From NCBI GenBank assembly GCA_016934975.1, contig JAFGRV010000380.1:1-39308 (forward strand): DNA of 39,308 nt, read 5' to 3'. A program made the position numbers and the translations under genes. Below, piece by piece: positions 11,650-20,900 of this stretch; position 1 is the stretch's first letter; each line of letters opens with the position of its first letter. A model generated the notes under the pieces. The model was not told the origin of the DNA. It made no database searches and was given only the letters and a program-made list of their open reading frames with translations. The stretch is from Spirochaetales bacterium (GTDB taxonomy: Bacteria; Spirochaetota; Spirochaetia; SZUA-6; JAFGRV01).

Positions 11650-11726
11650 ATGAGTTTGTCAGTTTCACTTCTCTGTATATGATAATATTCATAAAGAAGC
11701 AGAAAGCAAGAAACTGACAAACTCAT
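11650..11726. repeat. 17-bp perfect inverted repeat with 43-nt spacer
   Basis: ATGAGTTTGTCAGTTTC (11650-11666) and GAAACTGACAAACTCAT (11710-11726). Confidence 0.9.
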
Positions 11727-11898
11727 AGTTTTTTTTAAAGATGCGAAAATATCCTCATAGAAATTGGGTTTTAGAACAAGAAAAATAGAAAAGCGCATAA
11801 CGGGAATAACAAATATACAAAATCTTATCCCTGCACAATTTCCATCTTAAGAATTCCATAAAATTTATTAAAATTAATTATAAAAAACAGCAGAAGAT

Positions 11899-11916
11899 GT
11901 TGCCATTAGCAACTAA
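11899..11916. promoter_or_regulatory. Candidate MarR operator/promoter
   Basis: GTTGC-CATTA-GCAAC (11899-11913) overlapping TTAG-CAA-CTAA (11906-11916), immediately upstream of marR. Possible -35 TTGCCA (11901-11906) and -10 TATTAT (11923-11928). Confidence 0.45.
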
Positions 11917-11934
11917 ATATGCTATTATCTATGT

Positions 11935-12357
11935 ATGACACAGTTGATGGATATGATTATCAAATTAAAAGGCTGTTGTGAACGGGAAGAAAAAAATATC
12001 AGCTCTTCCCTGGGTCTAAAGCCCTCGGAGTACAGGACCCTCGCCCTTATCAAGGAAGGATGCGATTATACGAATGACCAATTATCGGAAGAGACAGGTC
12101 TTTCAAAATCAAGAGGGAGCAGGGTTTTTGAGAATTTGGTAAAAAAAGGGTTTTTATTGCGCCGCGAGAATGCCATGGATAAACGCAGTTTCCTCTATGA
12201 GTTGACAAATGACGGAAAGCGGGTAAAGATGGAAATAGCAGTTTTAAAAAAAGTGTGCGAAAATAAAATACTTTTGAGTATCAAAGATCAGGATCATGAT
12301 ATAATACATCAGGGTCTTTATCTTTTGTTACATGTCATGGAGGGAAAGAGTAAATGA
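11935..12357 (+). CDS. MarR-family transcriptional regulator, Cys-rich
   Basis: Winged HTH 'YTNDQLSEETGLSKSRGSRVFENLVKKGFLLRRENAMDKRSFLYELTNDGKRV'; Cys-Cys near the N-terminus (KLKGCCEREEKN). Confidence 0.85.
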   Translation: MTQLMDMIIKLKGCCEREEKNISSSLGLKPSEYRTLALIKEGCDYTNDQLSEETGLSKSRGSRVFENLVKKGFLLRRENAMDKRSFLYELTNDGKRVKMEIAVLKKVCENKILLSIKDQDHDIIHQGLYLLLHVMEGKSK

Positions 12358-12989
12358 ATGAACAGGTAAAAGAATCGATTACAGTGAGATATAATAAATT
12401 GGCACACATGAGTTGCTGTCTTTCCTGCGGCGGTGCCATTAAGCATGCTCATATTAAACCGGGAGAACAGTGCCTGGATCTTGGAAGCGGCAGAGGGCAG
12501 GATGTCATACGAATGGCGGAAGAGGCCGGACCTTCCGGGTTTGCCTATGGAATTGATCTTTCGGAAGGCATGATAGAAAAAGCGAAAAAGAATGCTCACA
12601 AATTCAATATTTCAAACCTGGAGTTTATACAATCGGAATTGGAAATCCTCCCCATTAAAGATGACTCAATCGATGTTGTGATATCCAATTGTACGATTAA
12701 TCATGCCAGGGACAAAGGGGCGGTCTATAAAGAGATTTACCGGGTCCTTAAAAAGGGGGGACGGATCGTTATCAGCGATATTTATTCCCTTGACACCGTA
12801 CCCCCGGAATACGCCGAAGACCCGCAATCAATCTCGGAATGCTGGGGCGGTGCTATCACCAAAGATACCTACATCCGGGTGCTTGAGGAAGCCGGATTTA
12901 ATGAAGTTGTTATTGTGGATGAAAGTGAACCGTATGACAAAGGAAAAATTGTTGTAGCAAGTTTTACTTTTATCGCTTATAAACGATAA
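12354..12989 (+). CDS. ArsM-like SAM-dependent methyltransferase
   Basis: 4-nt overlap (ATGA) with marR. 'CLDLGSGRGQDVIRMAEEAGPSGFAYGIDLSEGMIEKAKKNA', 'VVISNCTINHARDKGAVYKEIYRVLKKGGRIVISDIY', 'SECWGGAITKDTYIRVLEEAGF' as in arsenite methyltransferase-type proteins. Confidence 0.8.
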   Translation: MNEQVKESITVRYNKLAHMSCCLSCGGAIKHAHIKPGEQCLDLGSGRGQDVIRMAEEAGPSGFAYGIDLSEGMIEKAKKNAHKFNISNLEFIQSELEILPIKDDSIDVVISNCTINHARDKGAVYKEIYRVLKKGGRIVISDIYSLDTVPPEYAEDPQSISECWGGAITKDTYIRVLEEAGFNEVVIVDESEPYDKGKIVVASFTFIAYKR

Positions 12990-13000
12990 GGAGGTGTGGA

Positions 13001-13105
13001 ATGAAATCACTTATTAAAAAGGACAAAAAGGCAGAAGTGAATGCCTCAAAAAAAGCATTATGTTGCGCGAAGTTGTCTACAAAAGCAGTGGGGTGTCATG
13101 ACTAA
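13001..13105 (+). CDS. 34-aa Cys-containing putative RiPP precursor peptide
   Basis: ATG at 13001 preceded by AAGGAGGTGTGGA. Translation MKSLIKKDKKAEVNASKKALCCAKLSTKAVGCHD*. Its TAA overlaps the ATG of the radical SAM gene (TAATG). Absent from the ORF track because it is under 60 aa. Confidence 0.7.
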   Translation: MKSLIKKDKKAEVNASKKALCCAKLSTKAVGCHD

Positions 13106-14433
13106 TGTTGAAGGTATCGAAGTATAATATCATCACAAAAGTGAAAGACTCACCGGATTATTTTATTATGAATGCTTTAAGCGGCAGTGCGGATATCCTC
13201 ACTGCCGCCGAGTATTCCCTGATAAAACAAGGGAATATTCCCGATAATCCCGATTTTATTGAAAAGGGTTATGTGGTTGATGAAGCAGCGGAGGAAAAAC
13301 GATTCAGGGAAGAGTATTTCAAGTTTCTCGATCAAAGGGATGATGAAGAAATCCAGTTGTTTTTTATTCCTTCGTACGCCTGTAATTTTAATTGCTTTTA
13401 TTGTTACCAGGATGAATATACGACAGAGAAATCTTCTCTTACACATGAAATAATAGATGCTTTCTTTCATTATATTGATAAGGAATTCGGCATCAGGAAA
13501 AAATATATTACCCTCTTCGGGGGTGAACCTCTTCTGCCGTCTGCGCATCAGAAGGCTATGATCGACTATTTCATAGAACAGACGAACAAGCGAGGTCTCG
13601 GAATTTCCGTGGTGACAAATGGTTACCTTCTTTCGGATTATCTCCCGATCCTTCGAAAAGCAAAGATCCGTGAAATCCAGGTAACCCTGGACGGAACCGC
13701 GAGCTGCCACAATAAACGACGCCCCCTGAAAAATGGCGATCCTACTTTCGACAGAATCGTCCGGGGAATCGACGCAAGTCTTGAAGCCGGGCTCCCCATC
13801 AACCTGAGGGTTGTTCTTGACAGGGAGAACCTGGCGAATCTTCCGGAGCTCGCTCATTTTGCCATGGAAAAAGGCTGGACAAAAAGCGGGCTTTTTAAAA
13901 CCCAGCTGGGAAGGAATTATGAATTGCACAGTTGTCAGCGGAATCCCGAAATCCTACTGAGCCGCCTGGAACTTCACCGGGAGTTGTATGACCTTATCAA
14001 AAAGAATCCGGAGATACTCGATTTTCATAAACCCTCTTTTTCCATCGCAAAACATCTTTTTGAAAACGGTACATTACCCCAGCCGATTTTTGATGATTGT
14101 CCCGGCGCAAAATACGAGTGGGCCTTTGATTTCCGGGGAAATATTTATGCGTGTACCGCGACCGTGGGAAAATCCGGAGAAGAGCTGGGTACCTTTTTCC
14201 CGGAAGTAAAGAAATATGACGATAAAATAGCATGTTGGGAAGACCGTGATATTACCACAATACCCGGATGCGGGGACTGTCCGTCTCAATTGTTATGCGG
14301 TGGCGGATGCGCTTCCCTTGCGAAGAATAAAAACGGCAGCCATTTATCCAAAGATTGCAGGCCATTTACGGAACTTCTGGAGCTTGGAATTGGGTTATAT
14401 TATGATGATTCATCAGAGGAGGAAATAAAATGA
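13105..14433 (+). CDS. Radical SAM/SPASM-domain protein, putative peptide maturase
   Basis: 'SYACNFNCFYCYQDEY' (CxxxCxxC), 'ITLFGGEPLL', 'VTLDGTASCHNKRRPLKNGDPTFDRIVRGI', C-terminal Cys cluster 'CPGAKYEWAFDFRGNIYACTATVG...CGDCPSQLLCGGGC...C'. Confidence 0.9.
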   Translation: MLKVSKYNIITKVKDSPDYFIMNALSGSADILTAAEYSLIKQGNIPDNPDFIEKGYVVDEAAEEKRFREEYFKFLDQRDDEEIQLFFIPSYACNFNCFYCYQDEYTTEKSSLTHEIIDAFFHYIDKEFGIRKKYITLFGGEPLLPSAHQKAMIDYFIEQTNKRGLGISVVTNGYLLSDYLPILRKAKIREIQVTLDGTASCHNKRRPLKNGDPTFDRIVRGIDASLEAGLPINLRVVLDRENLANLPELAHFAMEKGWTKSGLFKTQLGRNYELHSCQRNPEILLSRLELHRELYDLIKKNPEILDFHKPSFSIAKHLFENGTLPQPIFDDCPGAKYEWAFDFRGNIYACTATVGKSGEELGTFFPEVKKYDDKIACWEDRDITTIPGCGDCPSQLLCGGGCASLAKNKNGSHLSKDCRPFTELLELGIGLYYDDSSEEEIK

Positions 14434-15719
14434 GTGAAAAAATAAAATATATCGATACAGACCAGTATGATAAGGAAGTACTTGCCGGAGGGAAGGTTGT
14501 TCTTGATTTTTATTCGACCGAATGTCCCCCCTGCGAGGCCCTTGCAGCCAAATATGAGCAATTAAGTCTCATGTATGGAGAGGATATTAAATTCTTGAAA
14601 ATTTTCCGTCAGGAAAACAGGGCTTTGGCGGAAAAACTCGGGGTCTCCGGATCTCCTACAGTTTTGTTCTATAATAATGGTGAGAGAACCGGAGATGTTC
14701 TGACTGGCGGTATTAAGCGGTCGGAGTTGATAAAAAATCTTGATGCCTTGTTACCCGAAGAAAGAATCACGGCGATTAAAGCCGGTATCAAGCCCCGGGA
14801 AACAACCTGTGATCTTCTAATCCTCGGGGGTGGTCCCGCGGGATTAACCGCCGGGATATACGCTGCCCAGGCCAAGATTAATGTTCTGCTTGTGGATATT
14901 GCCCTGACCGGGGGCCAGGTTAAAACAACACATATGGTTTCCAACTATCCCGGGTTTAAAGAGCCTCAACCCGGTTATATGCTGATGCATTATATGCAGG
15001 AGCAGGCGGTCGCCGCCGGAGTTGAGTTCCGTCAGGCTGTTGATGTTACTTCCATCAACCTCCAAAAAAAAGAGATACTCATCGATAATTATGAAACAAT
15101 TCGCGCAAAGAAAATAATTATCGCCACAGGTTCTTCCCCGAAACCTCTCGGCCTGCCTGGTGAAAAAGAATACCGGGGAAAGGGAATATCCTATTGCGCT
15201 ACCTGTGATGCGAAATATTACGAAGGAAAAGAAATCATCCTGATCGGGGGAGGTAATTCCGCCATCGAAGAGGCTTTGTTTATCGCCAGGTTTGCTTCGA
15301 AAATAACCATCGTGCACCAGTTTGCCGTATTGCAGGCAAATAAGGTTGCCCAGGAAAAGGCGTTTGCGAATGAGAAAATCAATTTTCTTTTCGAGCATGA
15401 ACCGAGGGCGTTCATTAAAAGAGATAACGGGGATATGGCTGTGGTTGTTGAAAACCTTAAGACCGGTGAACGTACAACCCTGGAAACCAGGGGAGTATTT
15501 GTTTTTGCCGGAATGCAGCCCAACCTGGATGGAATAAAAGGGAATAATGATCTTGCTTACGACAAATGGGGATATATTCAGGTTGATGATCTCATGCATA
15601 CGAACATACCGGATGTCTTCGCCGCAGGTGATGTGGCGAGCAAGCCGTTACGTCAGATCACTATCGCCACCTCGGAAGGAACCATTGCTGCTGTCCAGGC
15701 TGCAAGGGAATTGGAATAG
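14430..15719 (+). CDS. Thioredoxin - thioredoxin reductase fusion (thioredoxin domain N-terminal)
   Basis: 4-nt overlap with the rSAM gene. N-terminal thioredoxin domain with CPPC (FYSTECPPCEAL); C-terminal FAD/NAD(P) domains 'LLILGGGPAGLTAGIYAAQ', 'GISYCATCDAKYYEGKEIILIGGGNSAIEEA', 'VFAAGDV'. Confidence 0.92.
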   Translation: MSEKIKYIDTDQYDKEVLAGGKVVLDFYSTECPPCEALAAKYEQLSLMYGEDIKFLKIFRQENRALAEKLGVSGSPTVLFYNNGERTGDVLTGGIKRSELIKNLDALLPEERITAIKAGIKPRETTCDLLILGGGPAGLTAGIYAAQAKINVLLVDIALTGGQVKTTHMVSNYPGFKEPQPGYMLMHYMQEQAVAAGVEFRQAVDVTSINLQKKEILIDNYETIRAKKIIIATGSSPKPLGLPGEKEYRGKGISYCATCDAKYYEGKEIILIGGGNSAIEEALFIARFASKITIVHQFAVLQANKVAQEKAFANEKINFLFEHEPRAFIKRDNGDMAVVVENLKTGERTTLETRGVFVFAGMQPNLDGIKGNNDLAYDKWGYIQVDDLMHTNIPDVFAAGDVASKPLRQITIATSEGTIAAVQAARELE

Positions 15720-15729
15720 TGTGATTTTT

Positions 15730-17919
15730 TTAAACTATCTCCACTTTTCCGGATTTATAAAATTCATCACCAAGCACTACTTCTGCGTTTGTATCACCAT
15801 CGTGGAAAAGAAGGGCATGGGAGACAGGCTGGAGTATTTTCTTTTCAATGAGCCGTTCAACACCTCGTGCTCCTGTTTTGTTCTTTTTCAGAAAGGAGAG
15901 TAGATAATCGCCTATTTTCTCATCATCGTATGTGAGGATAATATCCCGTTTTTTTAGCCGTTCGAGGGCCGTTTTGCACTTCAGGATGATAATTTCTTTA
16001 ATATGTTTATCATCAAGTGAATTAAAAAGGATTAATTCATCCAGCCGGGCAAGAAATTCCATGGGAAAATGATCAAGGAGTAAGTCGGTTATATCCGGTT
16101 TTGCGGCCGCTTGTTCAAAACCGACGGTTTGTTTTTTTAGATCTTCCAGGCGAAGGGCATTGGTCGTCAGGATAATGACACATTGTCTGCAATCAAGACG
16201 TTCACCTTTACTGCTCGATATTCTTCCGTTATCCAGGAGCCCGAGAAGAAGCTTGTGGACATCGGGGTGTGCTTTTTCTATTTCGTCGAAGAGGATGACT
16301 CCGCTCCCGGTAGTATGAAGCCAGTCCGTGAGGACCCCTTCTTTTTCGCTTCCCACATAACCTGCCGGAGACCCTATCAGCTTATTGATTGATCCGCCCT
16401 GATTATATTCCGCGAGATCCAGGAGGAGCAGGGAATTCCTTTTCCCGAAAAATACATTTGCTATCACTCTTGCCAGTTCCGTTTTCCCGATTCCCGACTG
16501 CCCGGCAAAGAGAAATGAACCGAGATTTTTTTCTTCCGGTCCGAAATCAAGGCGGCGGTGAATCAGGGTTGCGCATACTTTTTTTATCGGTTCATCCTGT
16601 CCGATTATCCATTTTTTTATTTCGGATTCGAGGTTGCGGAGTTCTTCCCGTATATCGCCGGTAAGGGAAGAGATCGGCCGCCCTGTCTGGCGGGAGAGGG
16701 TGTTTAACAACTCATCAATGGTAATGATATCTTTACCGGCACGTGACACATTCACACATGTCGAATCAAGGAGGTCCACGCTTTTGTCAGGCTGAAAGCG
16801 GGTCGGTAAATGGCGGTCTGTGAGGCGGATTGCTTCACGGATTACTCTTTCGGATATCTCGATGGAATGATGGCTGGTCAGGCTCCGGGCCTGGGCACGT
16901 ACCATTTTATAGGTGAGTTCTTCATCTGGTTCATCCAGGCGTATCTCCTGAAACCGCCGTGCTAATGCCGCATCCTGGTTTATATAGCGGTGAAATTCTT
17001 CGACTGTTGTGGCGCCGATGACACGAATTGACCCCCGTCCGAGAAAGGGTTTTAACAGATTCGCCGCGTCTGTTGTGACGCCTTCTGCTCTGCCCGCACC
17101 CCAGATAAGATGCATTTCATCTATAAAAAGAATCGCGGAATCAATCTCGGTAATAGTATCGATAACTGCGCTCATCCGTTCTTCAAAATCACCCCTGTAC
17201 TTTGTCCCGGCCACAAGCTTCCCCATGCTTACTTCAAATACTTTTACGCCGTTAAGACGGGGCGGAAGATTTTCTTCGGTAGCAAGATACTTAGCGAAGA
17301 GTTCGACTAATGCGGTTTTCCCGACACCTGCGGGGCCGGTAAGGGCGGGGTTTGCTTTTTGCTTCCGCAGGAGAACCTCCAGGAGTCTGTCTATTTCTTT
17401 CGGTCTGTTACAGAGTGAATCAAACTCGCCTTCGGCGGCCAGGGCGGTAAGATCCCGGCCATATTTAAGGAGCGGATTGGATATTTTTTTTACCTCAATA
17501 CCGTGAGCTGCTAAAATTCCGCTTTTCCCCTGCATCGCTTTATTTATATTTCTTTTTAAAGTATCGATGTTACAGCCTGACTGTTGTAATGTTTTATATA
17601 TTCTGTTCTCCGGGTTTTCGACGAGAAGCTTAAGCAGATGGGCGCCGTAAACAGGACCTTCGGTGGCAACTAATAGGCACGAAGTGAGTAAAGCATCATC
17701 CTCTTTGGAGGTTGTGTTTAAAAAAGGTTGTATGCTTTGTGAAAAATCTTCCAATGTCAGACCGGTTTCGTTGAATATTGCAGAAAGTTCCTTGTAAGGA
17801 TCGCTTTCCGCCCAACTGATGAGCATCGCGACAAGAGTAATGGGGGCACCGGGAAATCGTTTAATACATAGTTTTCTCAATTCGTACATGGTGATCATAC
17901 AAAGCTCCTTTTTCCTCAA
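15730..17919 (-). CDS. ClpA/ClpB-like double AAA+ ATPase
   Basis: Two Walker A motifs (GPAGVGKTALVE; GQSGIGKTELAR), 'GTKYRGDFEERM', 'AILFIDEMHLIWGAG', 'GSPAGYVGSEKEGVLTDWL', 'FDEIEKAHPDVHKLLLGLLDNGR'. Start may be the internal MITMYELRK. Confidence 0.92.
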   Translation of the reverse strand: MRKKELCMITMYELRKLCIKRFPGAPITLVAMLISWAESDPYKELSAIFNETGLTLEDFSQSIQPFLNTTSKEDDALLTSCLLVATEGPVYGAHLLKLLVENPENRIYKTLQQSGCNIDTLKRNINKAMQGKSGILAAHGIEVKKISNPLLKYGRDLTALAAEGEFDSLCNRPKEIDRLLEVLLRKQKANPALTGPAGVGKTALVELFAKYLATEENLPPRLNGVKVFEVSMGKLVAGTKYRGDFEERMSAVIDTITEIDSAILFIDEMHLIWGAGRAEGVTTDAANLLKPFLGRGSIRVIGATTVEEFHRYINQDAALARRFQEIRLDEPDEELTYKMVRAQARSLTSHHSIEISERVIREAIRLTDRHLPTRFQPDKSVDLLDSTCVNVSRAGKDIITIDELLNTLSRQTGRPISSLTGDIREELRNLESEIKKWIIGQDEPIKKVCATLIHRRLDFGPEEKNLGSFLFAGQSGIGKTELARVIANVFFGKRNSLLLLDLAEYNQGGSINKLIGSPAGYVGSEKEGVLTDWLHTTGSGVILFDEIEKAHPDVHKLLLGLLDNGRISSSKGERLDCRQCVIILTTNALRLEDLKKQTVGFEQAAAKPDITDLLLDHFPMEFLARLDELILFNSLDDKHIKEIIILKCKTALERLKKRDIILTYDDEKIGDYLLSFLKKNKTGARGVERLIEKKILQPVSHALLFHDGDTNAEVVLGDEFYKSGKVEIV

Positions 17920-20900
17920 TTATCCTCTATGAGTTTGGTTTTTATTCCGGTGACCGGCCGGTTGTTTGCTTTCTTGTGTACCAAAAATCTCGAATTCAAC
18001 CGTTTAATAACAGTGTCTCTGTTATTGTATAATTTTAAGTAATTTTCTCTTTCCGGATGGGTGTCATGTAACACCTCGGCGTTTTTCCCTTCCTGTTCAC
18101 ATTCAATAACATTGATAATATCGATTCTGTCTGTCCAGAATCTTCCGGAAGGCGCATTGTTATCCGGCGGAGTGGTCCAGAGAAATCCTTCATTAAGATT
18201 GTAATACGTCGCCCTCAGTTCGAAGGTATCAAGAGTCCAGAATTTTACTGTTCCGTCATAGCTGGAGGTTATGAGCAGATTTTCATCTTCGATAAGTGAA
18301 ACCCCGGATATCCAGCCAAGGTGTTCTTCGGTGAGGAGTTTTATACATTTCCCGGTATCACTATCCCAGACTGATACAGATCCGATATTACTTCCTGAAA
18401 TTATCCGGGTCCTGTCGACAGTCATCGCAAGGGCCGTAACATAACTTTCCGTCTTAATTATTTTAAAAGGGATACCTGTTCTTACATCCCATAGACGGAT
18501 AGTTTTATCCTTGCTCCCGGAGACAAGAAGCGTTTCATCCCAACTCAAGGTAATTTTACTCACACTCTCCGTATGTCCTTTAAAGGTGTTAAGAACCGTT
18601 CCCTTTTCTACATTCCATTCCTTTATAGTCTTATCTTCACTGCAGGTGTAAAGCTTTTCTTCGTTTCTGCTTAATTTAAGATCATACACTGCTCCTTTGT
18701 GACCTTTATATGTCGAGGAGCACATAATATAATTTGTATTCCACCTGCGGGCATAATGATCCGAAGATGCAGTATAAAGGTAATTACCTTTCGAATTAAG
18801 GAGCAAGGAATTTACTGTTTCAGTATGTTCAAACCAGCGAAGTTGTTTGCCGGTTTTCGCGTCTAAAAGATTTGTCAGGACACATCTTCCTCCAGCGACA
18901 ATACGTTGCCCCGAAAGACTCATATACACGGCGTAGGTAGCAGACATACAATATCTGTATTCTTTGGTGACCCGTGCTTCCCGGAGATCGATTTTTTTTG
19001 CGCCAAACTCCCAGCAGCCTATAAGTACTTCATGTGTGTAGGGATTTACGTGCATGGCGCATACACTGTTGGCGAATCCTGTAAATTCCCGGGCCAGAAC
19101 ACCGTTTTTAACAAACCACATCCGCATTGAATATTTTCCGGATGTAAAAATATATTTTCCCTGCCGATCGAATCGTGCGGAATAAAGCTGATAATCATTG
19201 CCGTTTATTTCTTTTAAAAGTTTTCCTGTTTCATTGTTCCAAATCCGGATAACTTTATCATTTCCTCCGGACATAGTCATTTTGTTATTGTCGCTTATAT
19301 CAACAGAATAAATAGTATGTGAACACCCGTCATATTCCCGAAGGAGTTTTTCCGTCTCTATTTCCCATAGCCGGACTTTAAGATCACATCCCCCGGTAAT
19401 AAGATATTTGTTATCTTTACTAATCCGGACGGCTTCCACCCAATCGGTATGTTCACGAAAAACATGCAGACATATTCCCTTATTCACATCCCAAATCCGG
19501 GCCGTATTATCCGCGCTTCCGGTTGCCAGGAGAGTACCATCATCACTTAAATCCAGGGTAAAGACGGTATTATCATGCCCCCAGAAGTTCCGGATAAGAT
19601 CTCCTGTTTCAAAATCATATATCCGTATGTTTTCGTAGAGCTCCCGGCAGCAGATGATAATTGACTTCATATCCGGGGTAATACAGATACCATGGATATT
19701 ATCTGCTTTTGTATTTATTGTCCTGATATTTTTTCCGGTTATCAGATCCCATAGAACAATATAACCATTATCACTTCCGGTAATGAGGAACTTATTATCT
19801 TTTGTTATGTAAAGGGAAAGGATTCCATTTCCCCTGGTTTTACGTTGTACTAACTTATAACGGAGGTTGTTTTGTTGTAAATCCCATACGTTGACGATTC
19901 CATCCCATCCACTTGTAACAAGGATTGTATTGTCCCGGCTCAAGCTCAGAGCAGAGACATTCTTTGAATGTCCTTTAAACTCGGATATACAATTTCCCGA
20001 TTCGAGGTCCACAATTCCGACACGGTGTTCAGATCCGAATACAACGTTTTTATTATCTCTGCTAAATTGTAATGCGTTTACTCCCCAGGTTGGTCCGCCA
20101 AGTGTATAGGCATGAAAAGGATCGGCTATAGACCATAACTTGATAATTCCATCAAGATCTCCGGTAAGGAGGGTTTTTTCATCCGGGCTTAAGGTGATTG
20201 TCATAATCCAGTTTTTATGCCCCTCATATTTCATAATACAGGTACTCGATGCTATATCCCATCTCATGGCAGTACCGTCTCTCCCTCCCGAGAATAGTTC
20301 CGTACCCGCTTTATTTATATGAAGAGAAAATATTTCACCATTATGTCCCTGAATCGTTTGGGGATTACTCCTGTTCTTTGTGTCCCATTTTTTAATGAAG
20401 GAATCTTCACTTCCGGTAAAAAGATATCGATCATCCGGTGTAAGAACAACCACACGTACGGCTTTCTTATGACCGCTGAATATGCGTGTACATTTTCCGG
20501 AATCGAGACTCCATTTCCTTGCCGTTTTATCCTCACTGCCGGAATAAATAGTTCTTCCGTCTGAGCTTGTAATTATTGATCTGATCCTCGCCGTATGGCC
20601 TCTCATGATTTTTAAGCATTTCCCGGTTTCAAGTTCCCAGACCCGGATTGTTTTGTCCCAACTTCCGGTTATGAGAATCTTATCATCCGGGGTGACAGCG
20701 AGAGCCCGTACCGTATCGGTATGTCCTACAAAGACTTTTAAACACCGTCCGGTTGCTATATCCCACAGCCGGGCTGTGTTGTCATCACTTACCGACACAA
20801 TTTTCGTATTATCATGAGTGATGAATAATTCCCTGATCCAATCCGTATGTCCTCCCACATTATGGGTTTTATCCCGTACTTTTATATTGCAGAGATCAAA

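Noticed and set aside
11565-11798. 77-aa minus-strand ORF in the ppk2-marR intergenic region
   Set aside because: No recognisable features; spans the 17-bp inverted repeat and is probably spurious.
17009-17506. 165-aa plus-strand ORF opposite the Clp-like ATPase
   Set aside because: Antisense shadow of the first AAA+ domain, no independent support.
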